From: Paludibacteraceae bacterium
GTDB lineage: Bacteria; Bacteroidota; Bacteroidia; Bacteroidales; Paludibacteraceae
Assembly (NCBI GenBank): GCA_024399545.1
Contig: JAKSNS010000015.1
Span: 1 to 52,954, forward strand
Length of the DNA: 52,954 nt
Reading direction: 5' to 3'
A program made the translations under genes and the position numbers. The notes under the pieces are model-generated. The model was given only the letters and a program-made list of their open reading frames with translations, did no database searches and had not been told where the DNA came from. This document shows positions 1-9,159 of the stretch, piece by piece. How positions within the stretch are numbered: the stretch's first letter is position 1; every line of letters begins with the position of its first letter.

Positions 1-8
1 AGAAAAGA

Positions 9-2814
9 GTTGTGAATTGCTTTGAAATTTGTATCTTGAGCCCAAAACAAACAATCATACTCATTCTGTTGAACAGTAGAAAAGAGTTGTGAATTGCTTT
101 GAAATTTGTATCTTGAGCCCAAAACAAACAATTTGAAAGATAACTTTAATTCATACTATGTGTTGTGAATTGCTTTGAAATTTGTATCTTGAGCCCAAAA
201 CAAACAATGATGACGATTTGGACGGTAATAGAGTCTCCGTTGTGAATTGCTTTGAAATTTGTATCTTGAGCCCAAAACAAACAATCAGGCTCTTCAAGAG
301 CAGCCGCACGGATAGTTGTGAATTGCTTTGAAATTTGTATCTTGAGCCCAAAACAAACAATGCAAGTTCAATGGCTGCCAATTGTTCTGCGTTGTGAATT
401 GCTTTGAAATTTGTATCTTGAGCCCAAAACAAACAATCATAGCAGACGACAAAGCAGCCTTTTGCAAGTTGTGAATTGCTTTGAAATTTGTATCTTGAGC
501 CCAAAACAAACAATCAGCGAGTGCAGTCTCTTCTGATGGGTAAGTTGTGAATTGCTTTGAAATTTGTATCTTGAGCCCAAAACAAACAATAGTTCGGCAA
601 CATACCACGAACAAAGCCATGTTGTGAATTGCTTTGAAATTTGTATCTTGAGCCCAAAACAAACAATCGTCGAGCAAGTCGATAAACTACCTTCATGGTT
701 GTGAATTGCTTTGAAATTTGTATCTTGAGCCCAAAACAAACAATAAACTCGAAAAAGCCCGCAAACAGTTCACGGTTGTGAATTGCTTTGAAATTTGTAT
801 CTTGAGCCCAAAACAAACAATTAATTTCCCAACGGCTCAGAACTCAGGAGCGTTGTGAATTGCTTTGAAATTTGTATCTTGAGCCCAAAACAAACAATTG
901 TCATAGCCAGGCGTTTCTCCTGCTCATGGTTGTGAATTGCTTTGAAATTTGTATCTTGAGCCCAAAACAAACAATAATCGCTGACTACAGAGCCGTATTG
1001 AGCCGGTTGTGAATTGCTTTGAAATTTGTATCTTGAGCCCAAAACAAACAATTTACTGGACAACAATGGGAGTTCAGACCATGTTGTGAATTGCTTTGAA
1101 ATTTGTATCTTGAGCCCAAAACAAACAATGGTGAGGGCGCAACAGCATGCCGCCAACGGTTGTGAATTGCTTTGAAATTTGTATCTTGAGCCCAAAACAA
1201 ACAATGCATCTTCTGGAGTTCTTCGATCTCTGTCTGTTGTGAATTGCTTTGAAATTTGTATCTTGAGCCCAAAACAAACAATTATGCACTTAGCGGGGTG
1301 ACTGCGTCACAGTTGTGAATTGCTTTGAAATTTGTATCTTGAGCCCAAAACAAACAATTCACTGTCAGCCAAATTCAATTCCGCTTCGGTTGTGAATTGC
1401 TTTGAAATTTGTATCTTGAGCCCAAAACAAACAATAATAAGTACGAAAAATCTTTCGGAAATCTGTTGTGAATTGCTTTGAAATTTGTATCTTGAGCCCA
1501 AAACAAACAATCTCGGTTATGTCATCTTTGCGTATGTCGTAGTTGTGAATTGCTTTGAAATTTGTATCTTGAGCCCAAAACAAACAATTCCCTCTCTTTT
1601 GACTATGCAAATATACTGTTGTGAATTGCTTTGAAATTTGTATCTTGAGCCCAAAACAAACAATAAAACGCAAAAGCGGTGTCCCCACCATATGTTGTGA
1701 ATTGCTTTGAAATTTGTATCTTGAGCCCAAAACAAACAATTCCACAAGTGCAGCATGTCATATTTTCAGTGTTGTGAATTGCTTTGAAATTTGTATCTTG
1801 AGCCCAAAACAAACAATCAGCTTGCCTGCCCAGAGGCTGTTGAAGTTGTTGTGAATTGCTTTGAAATTTGTATCTTGAGCCCAAAACAAACAATTTCGTC
1901 ATAGTGAAGTACGTTGCCTGTGGGTTGTGAATTGCTTTGAAATTTGTATCTTGAGCCCAAAACAAACAATCGCCCTGATATTACCCAGGAACAGTTGAAT
2001 GTTGTGAATTGCTTTGAAATTTGTATCTTGAGCCCAAAACAAACAATCGCTAATCTCTTCAAAGGTGAAGATTGGCAGTTGTGAATTGCTTTGAAATTTG
2101 TATCTTGAGCCCAAAACAAACAATTGACTTTGAATAAAGGTGTTAGAAGAAGAGTTGTGAATTGCTTTGAAATTTGTATCTTGAGCCCAAAACAAACAAT
2201 CATCTTCGTAATACTTTTTTTCTATCTCGAGTTGTGAATTGCTTTGAAATTTGTATCTTGAGCCCAAAACAAACAATATTGTTAATCAATGGAATTTGAG
2301 CCTGATTGTTGTGAATTGCTTTGAAATTTGTATCTTGAGCCCAAAACAAACAATAAGACTTGAGGTCTTTGGATTCGTCCTGCTGTTGTGAATTGCTTTG
2401 AAATTTGTATCTTGAGCCCAAAACAAACAATAGCGACAGCGAGGAGTGCGCAAATTGCTGTGTTGTGAATTGCTTTGAAATTTGTATCTTGAGCCCAAAA
2501 CAAACAATCGACAATCCGAGCAAGGAAGGCGGTCTTGCGTTGTGAATTGCTTTGAAATTTGTATCTTGAGCCCAAAACAAACAATCATCGGCTATTGACT
2601 ATGTCATTTATTTGGTTGTGAATTGCTTTGAAATTTGTATCTTGAGCCCAAAACAAACAATTTTGAGACTTATGCAGGTAATATGCTGGGGTTGTGAATT
2701 GCTTTGAAATTTGTATCTTGAGCCCAAAACAAACAATGATAGACCGACCCGCACCGCACTCCTCAAGGTTGTGAATTGCTTTGAAATTTGTATCTTGAGC
2801 CCAAAACAAACAAT
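9..2814 (+). CRISPR. Type II-C CRISPR array, 37 repeats / 36 complete spacers
   Basis: A 47-nt repeat recurs with a 75-77-nt period, from position 9 to 2814. It begins GTTGTGAATTGCTTTGAAAT, continues through TTTGTATCTTGAGCCC and ends AAAACAAACAAT. I counted 37 copies and saw no variant, including the last one (2768-2814). Spacers are 29-30 nt. The 5' part of the repeat pairs with the tracrRNA anti-repeat at 8567-8597, so mature crRNAs should read on the plus strand (spacer followed by GTTGTG), towards and convergent with cas2-cas1-cas9. The array is open on the left: positions 1-8 are the tail of another spacer. A 47-nt repeat starting GTTGTG is typical of Bacteroidetes II-C systems. No degenerate end repeat is visible, so the leader side cannot be assigned. 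Confidence 0.98.
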
Positions 2815-2870
2815 ACATCTTATGTATATTGTTAGGGCATAGCAGTTTATCCTTTGTTTTGGGAAATAAA

Positions 2871-2901
2871 AATGCAGCCAGAAATGGCTGCATTTTTTGT
2901 T
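2871..2901. terminator. Bidirectional rho-independent terminator between array and cas2
   Basis: A perfect 10-bp stem, AATGCAGCCA / TGGCTGCATT, has a GAAA loop. It is followed by TTTTGTTT on the plus strand and preceded by an A-run that serves the minus strand. It sits between the converging CRISPR array and cas2 and could stop transcripts from both sides. Confidence 0.85.
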
Positions 2902-2922
2902 TATACTTACATAAAAACGTTT

Positions 2923-3261
2923 CTAAAACAGTTCCAATTGCTGTACCGGTTTTTCGAGAGTCTTCTTTTTGCAACAATCGAAAATCTCCATTTCGGAGAA
3001 TTGTTTGTCGGTAATACGCAATATACCGACTTTGCCCTCCTCGGGCAGGAAGGACTTTACCCTGTTTCTGTGGACATCGGCACTCTCAGCACTCATGCAG
3101 TGACGCATATAGATTGAAAACTGGAACATATCAAAGCCATCATCGAGCAGAGCCTTACGGAAATCAGTGTAGCACTTACGCTGATGGCGCGTCTCGGTCG
3201 GTAAATCGAAGAATACCATTACCCACATTATTCTGTAAGCATTAAAACGTTCACTAATCAT
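2923..3261 (-). CDS. cas2: CRISPR-associated endonuclease Cas2
   Basis: 112 aa, the usual size for type II Cas2. Cas2 dimers bridge two Cas1 dimers in the spacer-integration complex. The N-terminal strand MWVMVFFDLPTE carries the family's conserved hydrophobic strand ending in the Asp of the ferredoxin-like fold. The start overlaps the cas1 stop as ATGA, which implies translational coupling. It is the last gene of the cas9-cas1-cas2 operon and ends about 20 bp before the bidirectional terminator. There is no csn2 or cas4, which fits subtype II-C. Confidence 0.96.
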   Translation of the reverse strand: MISERFNAYRIMWVMVFFDLPTETRHQRKCYTDFRKALLDDGFDMFQFSIYMRHCMSAESADVHRNRVKSFLPEEGKVGILRITDKQFSEMEIFDCCKKKTLEKPVQQLELF

Positions 3262-4187
3262 AGTTCAGGATAGAGTATTTTGCGGCTGACACCCTCGAAG
3301 CATTTCTTCACGGAGTTTGCCGTGATTTGTGCAGCGAGCATCAGGGGACTGATATGACCATCAATCTGGACATCAATGGTGGAAAGTGACAGGAACTGAC
3401 GTTTGATGTCGGTTGTCAACTCGTCATATTTGATGCCAGAATTAACTATTTCGACAACCTTCATATCGACATAGGGTCGATAAGGTTCCATAATGTCGTC
3501 AGCGAGACAGTAGGCATTGTAACGGTTGTGGTGATGAATACCGAAAGTAGGCAGAAGACCAGCAGCCACGAGAGAACGAGCGACAATAGCACGGATAATC
3601 GCATAGCCGTAGTTAAGGAGGTTGTTGGGAGCATCCTCGTCCTGCCCACGGACGAAGCCATCAATAGAGGTGAAGACGTTTTTCCAATAGTATGCCGCCG
3701 CCCTACCCTCAAGGTTGTCAGTGTCGCCACTACGGACATTCTGCGACCACTCTTTCATGTTTCCGTTGATTGCGCCCACAGAGGCAAGGACAGCGGACTG
3801 GTTGCGGATTTTCTGAGCGACTGTCTGCTGCCACATCTGCTTGCGCAATGGCTCAGAGGCATCAATCTGACTGCGGAAGCGTTCAGACTGCAAAGTGTTA
3901 GACTCAAGAGGCAACTGCAAACCGACGGGCATGTGACGGTCGTCGCAGGTAATGACGGCGCAATTGTTCTGGAGCAAGGCAGTGAGTAAGGCAGAGGTGA
4001 TTGTAATCTGCTTGTGGTCAAGGACGACAACGCCAATATCCTCGATAGGAATGGTTTTGAAAGTGTCTTTCTTGAATTGTTCAGAGACATTGTCGCACTT
4101 CTCGACCTCTGGCAGTTTCAGTACCAACTGGCAATTGCGTAAGGAGAGATAGGAGGGGTTCTGAAAAACAAGGATGCGTTTTATCAT
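3258..4187 (-). CDS. cas1: CRISPR-associated integrase Cas1 (type II)
   Basis: 309 aa, normal type II length. Cas1 is the metal-dependent integrase that inserts new spacers. The C-terminal alpha-helical catalytic domain contains GYAIIRAIVARSL and then FGIHHHNRYNAYCLADDIME, which supplies the conserved His and Asp metal ligands. The N-terminal half has the beta-rich dimerisation domain, including IPIEDIGVVVLDH. Start and stop both overlap the neighbouring cas genes as ATGA, so the adaptation genes are translationally coupled to cas9. Confidence 0.97.
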   Translation of the reverse strand: MIKRILVFQNPSYLSLRNCQLVLKLPEVEKCDNVSEQFKKDTFKTIPIEDIGVVVLDHKQITITSALLTALLQNNCAVITCDDRHMPVGLQLPLESNTLQSERFRSQIDASEPLRKQMWQQTVAQKIRNQSAVLASVGAINGNMKEWSQNVRSGDTDNLEGRAAAYYWKNVFTSIDGFVRGQDEDAPNNLLNYGYAIIRAIVARSLVAAGLLPTFGIHHHNRYNAYCLADDIMEPYRPYVDMKVVEIVNSGIKYDELTTDIKRQFLSLSTIDVQIDGHISPLMLAAQITANSVKKCFEGVSRKILYPEL

Positions 4188-7100
4188 TTGAACTCAATGC
4201 CTTTAGTGGTTATTTCAAAGTCTATTCCTTCAATTATAAAATTACAGTTATTGGCAGATAATTTTAGACGATACATATAATCTGATGCATTGTATTCTGT
4301 GAATCCATCAGCTTTTTGTCTTTCTTTTGCCAAAGACTCATTGCTTCTGGCTTCTATTGTATTTTGAAGAAAAACATAATCTGTACCAGAATTATTAAAC
4401 TTATAGACTACGAACAGCCTCTTATTTAAGTCACGTTCATTCAAATCTTTCAATTCATCTGGAAACGTCTCATACATCAAAACATTTGTTCCTGTTTTGA
4501 GAATATATTTCAACGAATAGACAATGTTTTTCTCAACTTTACTTGAATAATTTTTGTCATGGAACAATTCATTGCTGCTCTTTAGGTGCATTTGTGCCAT
4601 TTCAAAATAGTTGATAAACCTCATAGTCCTAACGACCTTTCCTTTATTCACACCTTCATAAAGCAGACACAAATAGTTTCCTCCGTTCTGAGCATATAGT
4701 TGATTTTTGTATTCATACTTGGATTTATATGTCTGAGTACGGACAGTCAATGCTTTCTCAGCGGTCATAAAGCCACGACCAGCAGCCACACGGCATCTGA
4801 CATGACGTATAGGCAATATTGGTCTCCCATTGACATCCTCCTTGATTTCATTGTTGTCAGAATCACGGAGATATATAGGCTCTGACAAAGCAACCGCAAG
4901 ACTTTTGCCTTCTGCCATTCGCTCATTAACGACATTCCTGACAGTCATTCTAACCGTAACATCAATTATCTTATCAATGTCTTTCACGCTCTTGAAACTT
5001 GTAACAGGGACTCTTGTAACCATCACTATAGCGTCTCTGCCATCCTCAGTTTTTTCATACACATAATGTCCATCCTCGACCAATGGATAACCATCTTTGT
5101 CCGCCACAGGGAACTTGATTGCCCCATAGTAGGTCTCGTTGTGCAATTGTCCACGAATGCAGTCGCCAGTGGCAAATCTGACTTTGCCGTTATCGAAGTG
5201 TTTGATTTTGCCACGAGCCCTGATTCTTTTGCGTGCAGGCTGCAATGTCTGATCACGTGAGGTGTGACGAATGAGGATGTTCTCCTCAATAAACGAATTG
5301 ACCTGAGAAACATTTTTTATGTTGTTGCGTGCTTTGAGCATTTCGAGCTCTTTTTTCAATTCATCACAGTTATGACCAAACCGTTCTTTCTCTTCAATCA
5401 TATAGAACAATTCAAGAATACGGTCACGCTGCTGATTAGTAGGTATCAGGGTCAGCATAGCAGCATCGATGGCATGGTGAGAGTGACGGTCACGGCTTTT
5501 CTTTTCGTATATTTCCTGAATGCCGAATGCCTTGCGGAAACTGGCAGTCATGTCACCACGCTGAACGTCAACACGGTTGAAAACGCTTTTGAGAAAGTGC
5601 ATAGCATATTTGGTGATGATACGAGTGTCAACCAACTGGCTGTTGCGAAAACCATCACCGACATTGTCACGTTCCTTGGTGAAGTTTGCAACTTTCTTTG
5701 TCCAATATTCAAGTTCCATCTCCCAAAGATGACGCTGTACAATACACTGGTTTTTGCGCTCAGATGTGGATGCTTTTTTTGCCTCGCCTTTCCAGAAACT
5801 GACAAGTTCACGAATGTCGTCACGACGTTTAATCCAAGGCTGAATGTTTCTCAATACCTTTTCGTATTCAGGCAATTGTGTAGGCATCATATTTTTCTTG
5901 ACATTACGGTTGTAGGATGCCTCGCAAATGGTCTTGTTGGTCAAGGAGTCGTCAAAACAGATGCTACGAGGTATGGTATGCTCAATGTCATATTGCGAGT
6001 CTTCGAAAAGTTTACTGAGAGGAATAAAATCACCAGTGTATATGCTGCGACAATTCTGCTCAAGCCAGAGTTCGTATTTGGTCATATCAACCTTGAACTG
6101 AGAGTCCTTGAATTTACGTTTGTCACTCTTGACAGTCAAGGCTGTAAGATTTTCACAATCATCGCACAACAAAGACTGGTCAAAAAGGAGTCTTGTTTTT
6201 TGAATCTTATCATCATTGACCACTTGATTAAGTTCCTCAAGTCTTTTGCGGAACTTGGCATTCTCGTCTTCTTTGATTCGCTGATATTTCTCAATAGCAG
6301 CACGGACATTCGCATCGTTAAATTCACGTGCAGTCTCGACGACAACCCTTGTGTCTTCGTCTATTATTCCTTCAATCAGAAGGTCGTTAATCTGTCGGCG
6401 GAGTTGATGAAGCACACGCATAACCATAGGATTGCGGAAGACATTGGTGGCAGGAGAGTTCAACAAACGGAGAGACAGGAGATTGCCATTGTGCCGTAAA
6501 GTCCTTTCCTTTGCCTTAGGGTAGATGTCAATGGCTGAAGGATGATATAAGACAGTGGAGAGGTCTATGCCTTTGTAATTGTCAGAAATCATATTTCCGA
6601 ACTGTTCTGTGATGAAGTCAGCAATGGCATCTGTCAGTTTAGGAACCTTGACCATTTTGCGTTCAGAGTCAGCAAAGAAACCCTGATACAAGACGGCGAC
6701 ACGATCAAGCATTTTTTGTTTTTCCCCGGCAGATTTATCTCGCCAGACTTTCGGTGAAAACATATCCTCGCTGAACTTCCTCACGTCTTTGCGGTCGTCA
6801 TCGTCTATTGTATATGAAGTGTCGTTGATAGCGAATTTCTTCTCGTCAGGCAACATCCTATAGTATGTGATGACATTGTTGGCAATGCGGCTGCAAGTGT
6901 TTTCGAATGCCACATTTTCTTTGAGCACATCGTATGCGTCAAGCATGGTGTCTTTGTTTCTCTCCCAATTAGCAATACCGATAATATCAGCAACCTTAGC
7001 CCAAAGGACAGCATCAGAATATATGAGACCTTCAAAGAGAAGCCTATTGATGTTGTTGATGGCTTTGAGCGAAAGGTTGGCATAGCCGTCACTTATCGCA

Positions 7101-8506
7101 GACCAAAGTTTAACCATGACGGTGGATTTGTCGTCGTCAAGATGCTCAGCGCAGAAATCCATGATGTCCTCGGCATCATCAGCCGCAAAACAAACATGCC
7201 AAAGTTCATCATAATTATATAGTTTCACCTTGTCTTTTTCCCTTGAGGAATGACCGCTGAGTGTGGCATTTTTCCAGTCATCACCCAACAACTGCTTCAG
7301 TCTATTGATTACGGGACAACCAGATACGGTTGTGTTGTTTTTGTAGTTAAGATAAAGGACTTTGCCAGTGTAGCTGAAATGGTTGATGAGGAATTTTTCG
7401 ATGTCAGAGAACTTGAATGTCCTTTTTGCCCTGGTGAAAATGCCGTCGAACAGTTCCCGCTTGACCTGCAAGTCAAGAGGACGAAAATCCTCGTTTTCGT
7501 CAAGACGGTATTTAATGTTGTTAATCAAAGCCCAAGCCCTAAACTCCTCAAACTCAGGACGGCTGATAGGGCAACGGCTCTTGGATGGTTCAAGAGTGCA
7601 TTTGCCGACAGTTCCTTTCTGAGAACGCAAAGGACGTTTGAAGAAGATGGAACCTTCATTGCGTTTACGGCTGAGAATCTCCAAGCCAAAATCCTTGTCA
7701 ACGTCTATGCCCTGAAGTTCGAATATGATACGCACCTCTTTCTCATAAAGGTCACGAACAGCCTGAAACTCACCATTACCCCTTACCCTAATTCCATTAT
7801 GTTCCATCATGGCGAAAGCAGCACCTGCGGTTTTGCATCCGTTTTCTTCCATGTATTTGATTAAGCCTGAACTTTTTTTCTGTTCAGATTTCTTCAAGGC
7901 TTCAGATATTTCGACCTCCTGAACCTCAGCATTCTTTTCGGTAGCCTCTTTTTCCATATCGTTCAAAGTCTCACCCTTACTGCTTTTGAAGCCACGTCTC
8001 TGCGCTATATGATAAAGAGCACGACCAAGTTTGTAGCGGTTAATCTGCTGCGAAAGGTCAAGTTTTGTTTGGGCAAGTTCAGCCCTCAACTGATATGGTG
8101 AAGAGTAGTCGGGAATGCCGTCAAAATTGAAGTCAAGCCTTACCCACTGCTCGAATTTGTCGTTTTCGATAGGATACTGACGTTTGACTGCTTTGTTTTT
8201 GTCATAATGCCTCCAACTGTCAAGCTCATCAATGGTCAAAGGACAGTAGCCATATTTAATCAAGACCTCAAGAGTCCGCCATATTCTGTAACGTCTGGCT
8301 TGATTAAGTCGCCGGGAACTGCGATGAGAAGTACGCTCGGCTGCACGCGAAAATTCGCCAGTCTTGTCAGTACCCACACCAGATTCAAAGATTACAGAGG
8401 TGAAGAAATCCAACTGATCCGCCACATTTCCAGACTTTGATTTATCCCTAACACAAAGACCTATAGAATTGGTTCCCAAGTCAATACCTAAAACTTTTCC
8501 TTCCAT
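4184..8506 (-). CDS. cas9: CRISPR RNA-guided endonuclease Cas9, type II-C
   Basis: 1440 aa, in the size range of the large Bacteroidetes II-C Cas9 proteins. RuvC-I is at the N-terminus (GKVLGIDLGTNSIG, catalytic Asp9). An Arg-rich bridge helix follows (RTSHRSSRRLNQARRYRIW). RuvC-II (VVVETAREFND, Glu) is near residue 722, HNH (YDIEHTIPRS with a downstream NRNVKKN) near 842, and RuvC-III (SHHAIDAAMLT) near 1010, so all nuclease residues are present. The C-terminal ~400 residues form the wedge/PAM-interacting region. With tracrRNA and crRNA it cleaves double-stranded DNA; the PAM cannot be read from sequence. The ATG at 8506 is chosen because RuvC-I starts immediately after it. Confidence 0.98.
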   Translation of the reverse strand: MEGKVLGIDLGTNSIGLCVRDKSKSGNVADQLDFFTSVIFESGVGTDKTGEFSRAAERTSHRSSRRLNQARRYRIWRTLEVLIKYGYCPLTIDELDSWRHYDKNKAVKRQYPIENDKFEQWVRLDFNFDGIPDYSSPYQLRAELAQTKLDLSQQINRYKLGRALYHIAQRRGFKSSKGETLNDMEKEATEKNAEVQEVEISEALKKSEQKKSSGLIKYMEENGCKTAGAAFAMMEHNGIRVRGNGEFQAVRDLYEKEVRIIFELQGIDVDKDFGLEILSRKRNEGSIFFKRPLRSQKGTVGKCTLEPSKSRCPISRPEFEEFRAWALINNIKYRLDENEDFRPLDLQVKRELFDGIFTRAKRTFKFSDIEKFLINHFSYTGKVLYLNYKNNTTVSGCPVINRLKQLLGDDWKNATLSGHSSREKDKVKLYNYDELWHVCFAADDAEDIMDFCAEHLDDDKSTVMVKLWSAISDGYANLSLKAINNINRLLFEGLIYSDAVLWAKVADIIGIANWERNKDTMLDAYDVLKENVAFENTCSRIANNVITYYRMLPDEKKFAINDTSYTIDDDDRKDVRKFSEDMFSPKVWRDKSAGEKQKMLDRVAVLYQGFFADSERKMVKVPKLTDAIADFITEQFGNMISDNYKGIDLSTVLYHPSAIDIYPKAKERTLRHNGNLLSLRLLNSPATNVFRNPMVMRVLHQLRRQINDLLIEGIIDEDTRVVVETAREFNDANVRAAIEKYQRIKEDENAKFRKRLEELNQVVNDDKIQKTRLLFDQSLLCDDCENLTALTVKSDKRKFKDSQFKVDMTKYELWLEQNCRSIYTGDFIPLSKLFEDSQYDIEHTIPRSICFDDSLTNKTICEASYNRNVKKNMMPTQLPEYEKVLRNIQPWIKRRDDIRELVSFWKGEAKKASTSERKNQCIVQRHLWEMELEYWTKKVANFTKERDNVGDGFRNSQLVDTRIITKYAMHFLKSVFNRVDVQRGDMTASFRKAFGIQEIYEKKSRDRHSHHAIDAAMLTLIPTNQQRDRILELFYMIEEKERFGHNCDELKKELEMLKARNNIKNVSQVNSFIEENILIRHTSRDQTLQPARKRIRARGKIKHFDNGKVRFATGDCIRGQLHNETYYGAIKFPVADKDGYPLVEDGHYVYEKTEDGRDAIVMVTRVPVTSFKSVKDIDKIIDVTVRMTVRNVVNERMAEGKSLAVALSEPIYLRDSDNNEIKEDVNGRPILPIRHVRCRVAAGRGFMTAEKALTVRTQTYKSKYEYKNQLYAQNGGNYLCLLYEGVNKGKVVRTMRFINYFEMAQMHLKSSNELFHDKNYSSKVEKNIVYSLKYILKTGTNVLMYETFPDELKDLNERDLNKRLFVVYKFNNSGTDYVFLQNTIEARSNESLAKERQKADGFTEYNASDYMYRLKLSANNCNFIIEGIDFEITTKGIEFK

Positions 8507-8529
8507 AGTAAAAATATTTCGATTTTTGT

Positions 8530-8560
8530 TTTGTCAATTCAGATTTTTGTCGTACCTTTG
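8530..8560 (+). promoter_or_regulatory. tracrRNA promoter
   Basis: TTTG at 8530-8533, a 19-bp gap, then TACCTTTG at 8553-8560. This is an exact Bacteroidetes -33/-7 pair and puts the RNA start about 5 nt downstream, just before the anti-repeat. Confidence 0.85.
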
Positions 8561-8562
8561 CA

Positions 8563-8653
8563 GCCGCAAGATACAAGTGAAAAAGACTTTTCACAACAAG
8601 GCTATAAGCCGAAGATTTCTAAGCTCTGCGCTCATACGTGGAGCTATTTTTTT
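8563..8653 (+). ncRNA. tracrRNA of the type II-C system
   Basis: The anti-repeat is at 8567-8597. CAAGATACAA pairs perfectly with TTGTATCTTG of the repeat (10 bp). TTCACAAC pairs with GTTGTGAA at the repeat 5' end (8 bp). A bulged middle separates them. Then follow a short nexus hairpin (GGCT-ATA-AGCC, 8600-8610) and a longer terminal hairpin (AGCTC/GAGCT with inner pairs, about 8622-8645), ending in a seven-T run. The 5' end is inferred from the promoter. It is divergent from cas9, and its whole length lies inside the predicted cas9 5' leader on the opposite strand. Confidence 0.9.
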
Positions 8654-8667
8654 GTCCACAGTTTTTC

Positions 8668-8709
8668 CGCTGCAAATATACGAATTTTATTCCACTCAGC
8701 AAAGGTATT
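8668..8709 (-). promoter_or_regulatory. cas9 operon promoter (copy 1 of a 42-bp repeated promoter block)
   Basis: On the minus strand TTTG (8703-8700), a 19-bp gap and TATATTTG (8680-8673) form a consensus Bacteroidetes promoter pointing at cas9. The start should lie near 8667, giving a ~160-nt leader that is antisense to tracrRNA. The 42 bp are identical to 10473-10514, in front of the Bro-N gene. Confidence 0.75.
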
Positions 8710-9159
8710 TATGTTAAAAAAATTTGGGTCTATAGGTCATTTTGCAGGCTATGACCTATAGACCTCAATATTCAATCCTTTTTTATTTTTAATTATGTCG
8801 AATTCGACATGATTAAAACCGGCGTTACAAAGAGTCCTTTTCGTTTATCTCCTGTTTTCGTCACTTATTTGAACCACAAAGTATGAATGTCTGATTTGCA
8901 ATGCAATATTTGCCTATATAAATTAGCGGGATGGTCTTTTCGAGGTCTCAAAGACCACTCGAATACCTTATTGAATGATGCGTTTACCAGCCATAGGAAT
9001 GGCTGGCTATCTTATCTGATGCCTAACGGCATCAAACATAAATGTGGGTTTGTGTTACAATGTCACCCAGGGCTTATGCCTATGGGCTATAATATTTCGC
9101 TCATTCAGAGCTTGTTAATTATATGCGAAACTTGAATCTATTTGATTGTTAATTATTGT
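8710..9159. other. Gene-free region with a cluster of short perfect inverted repeats
   Basis: No credible gene. Short palindromes lie side by side: TGGTCTTT/AAAGACCA (8932-8939/8950-8957), CCAGCCAT/ATGGCTGG (8987-8994/8999-9006) and GATGCC/GGCATC (9018-9023/9028-9033). They are followed by CAGGGCTTATGCC and CGCTCATTCAGAGC, which resemble units at 10080-10135 and 47850-47960. This looks like a dispersed non-coding palindromic repeat family rather than decayed coding DNA. Confidence 0.6.

Noticed and set aside
151-2977. Many overlapping open frames of 70-130 codons on the minus strand
   Set aside because: They are translations of the CRISPR repeats (recurring QDTNFKAIHN and ISKQFTT) and not proteins.
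5264-6499. A 411-codon plus-strand open frame
   Set aside because: It is antisense to the cas9 nuclease region and has no domain of its own.
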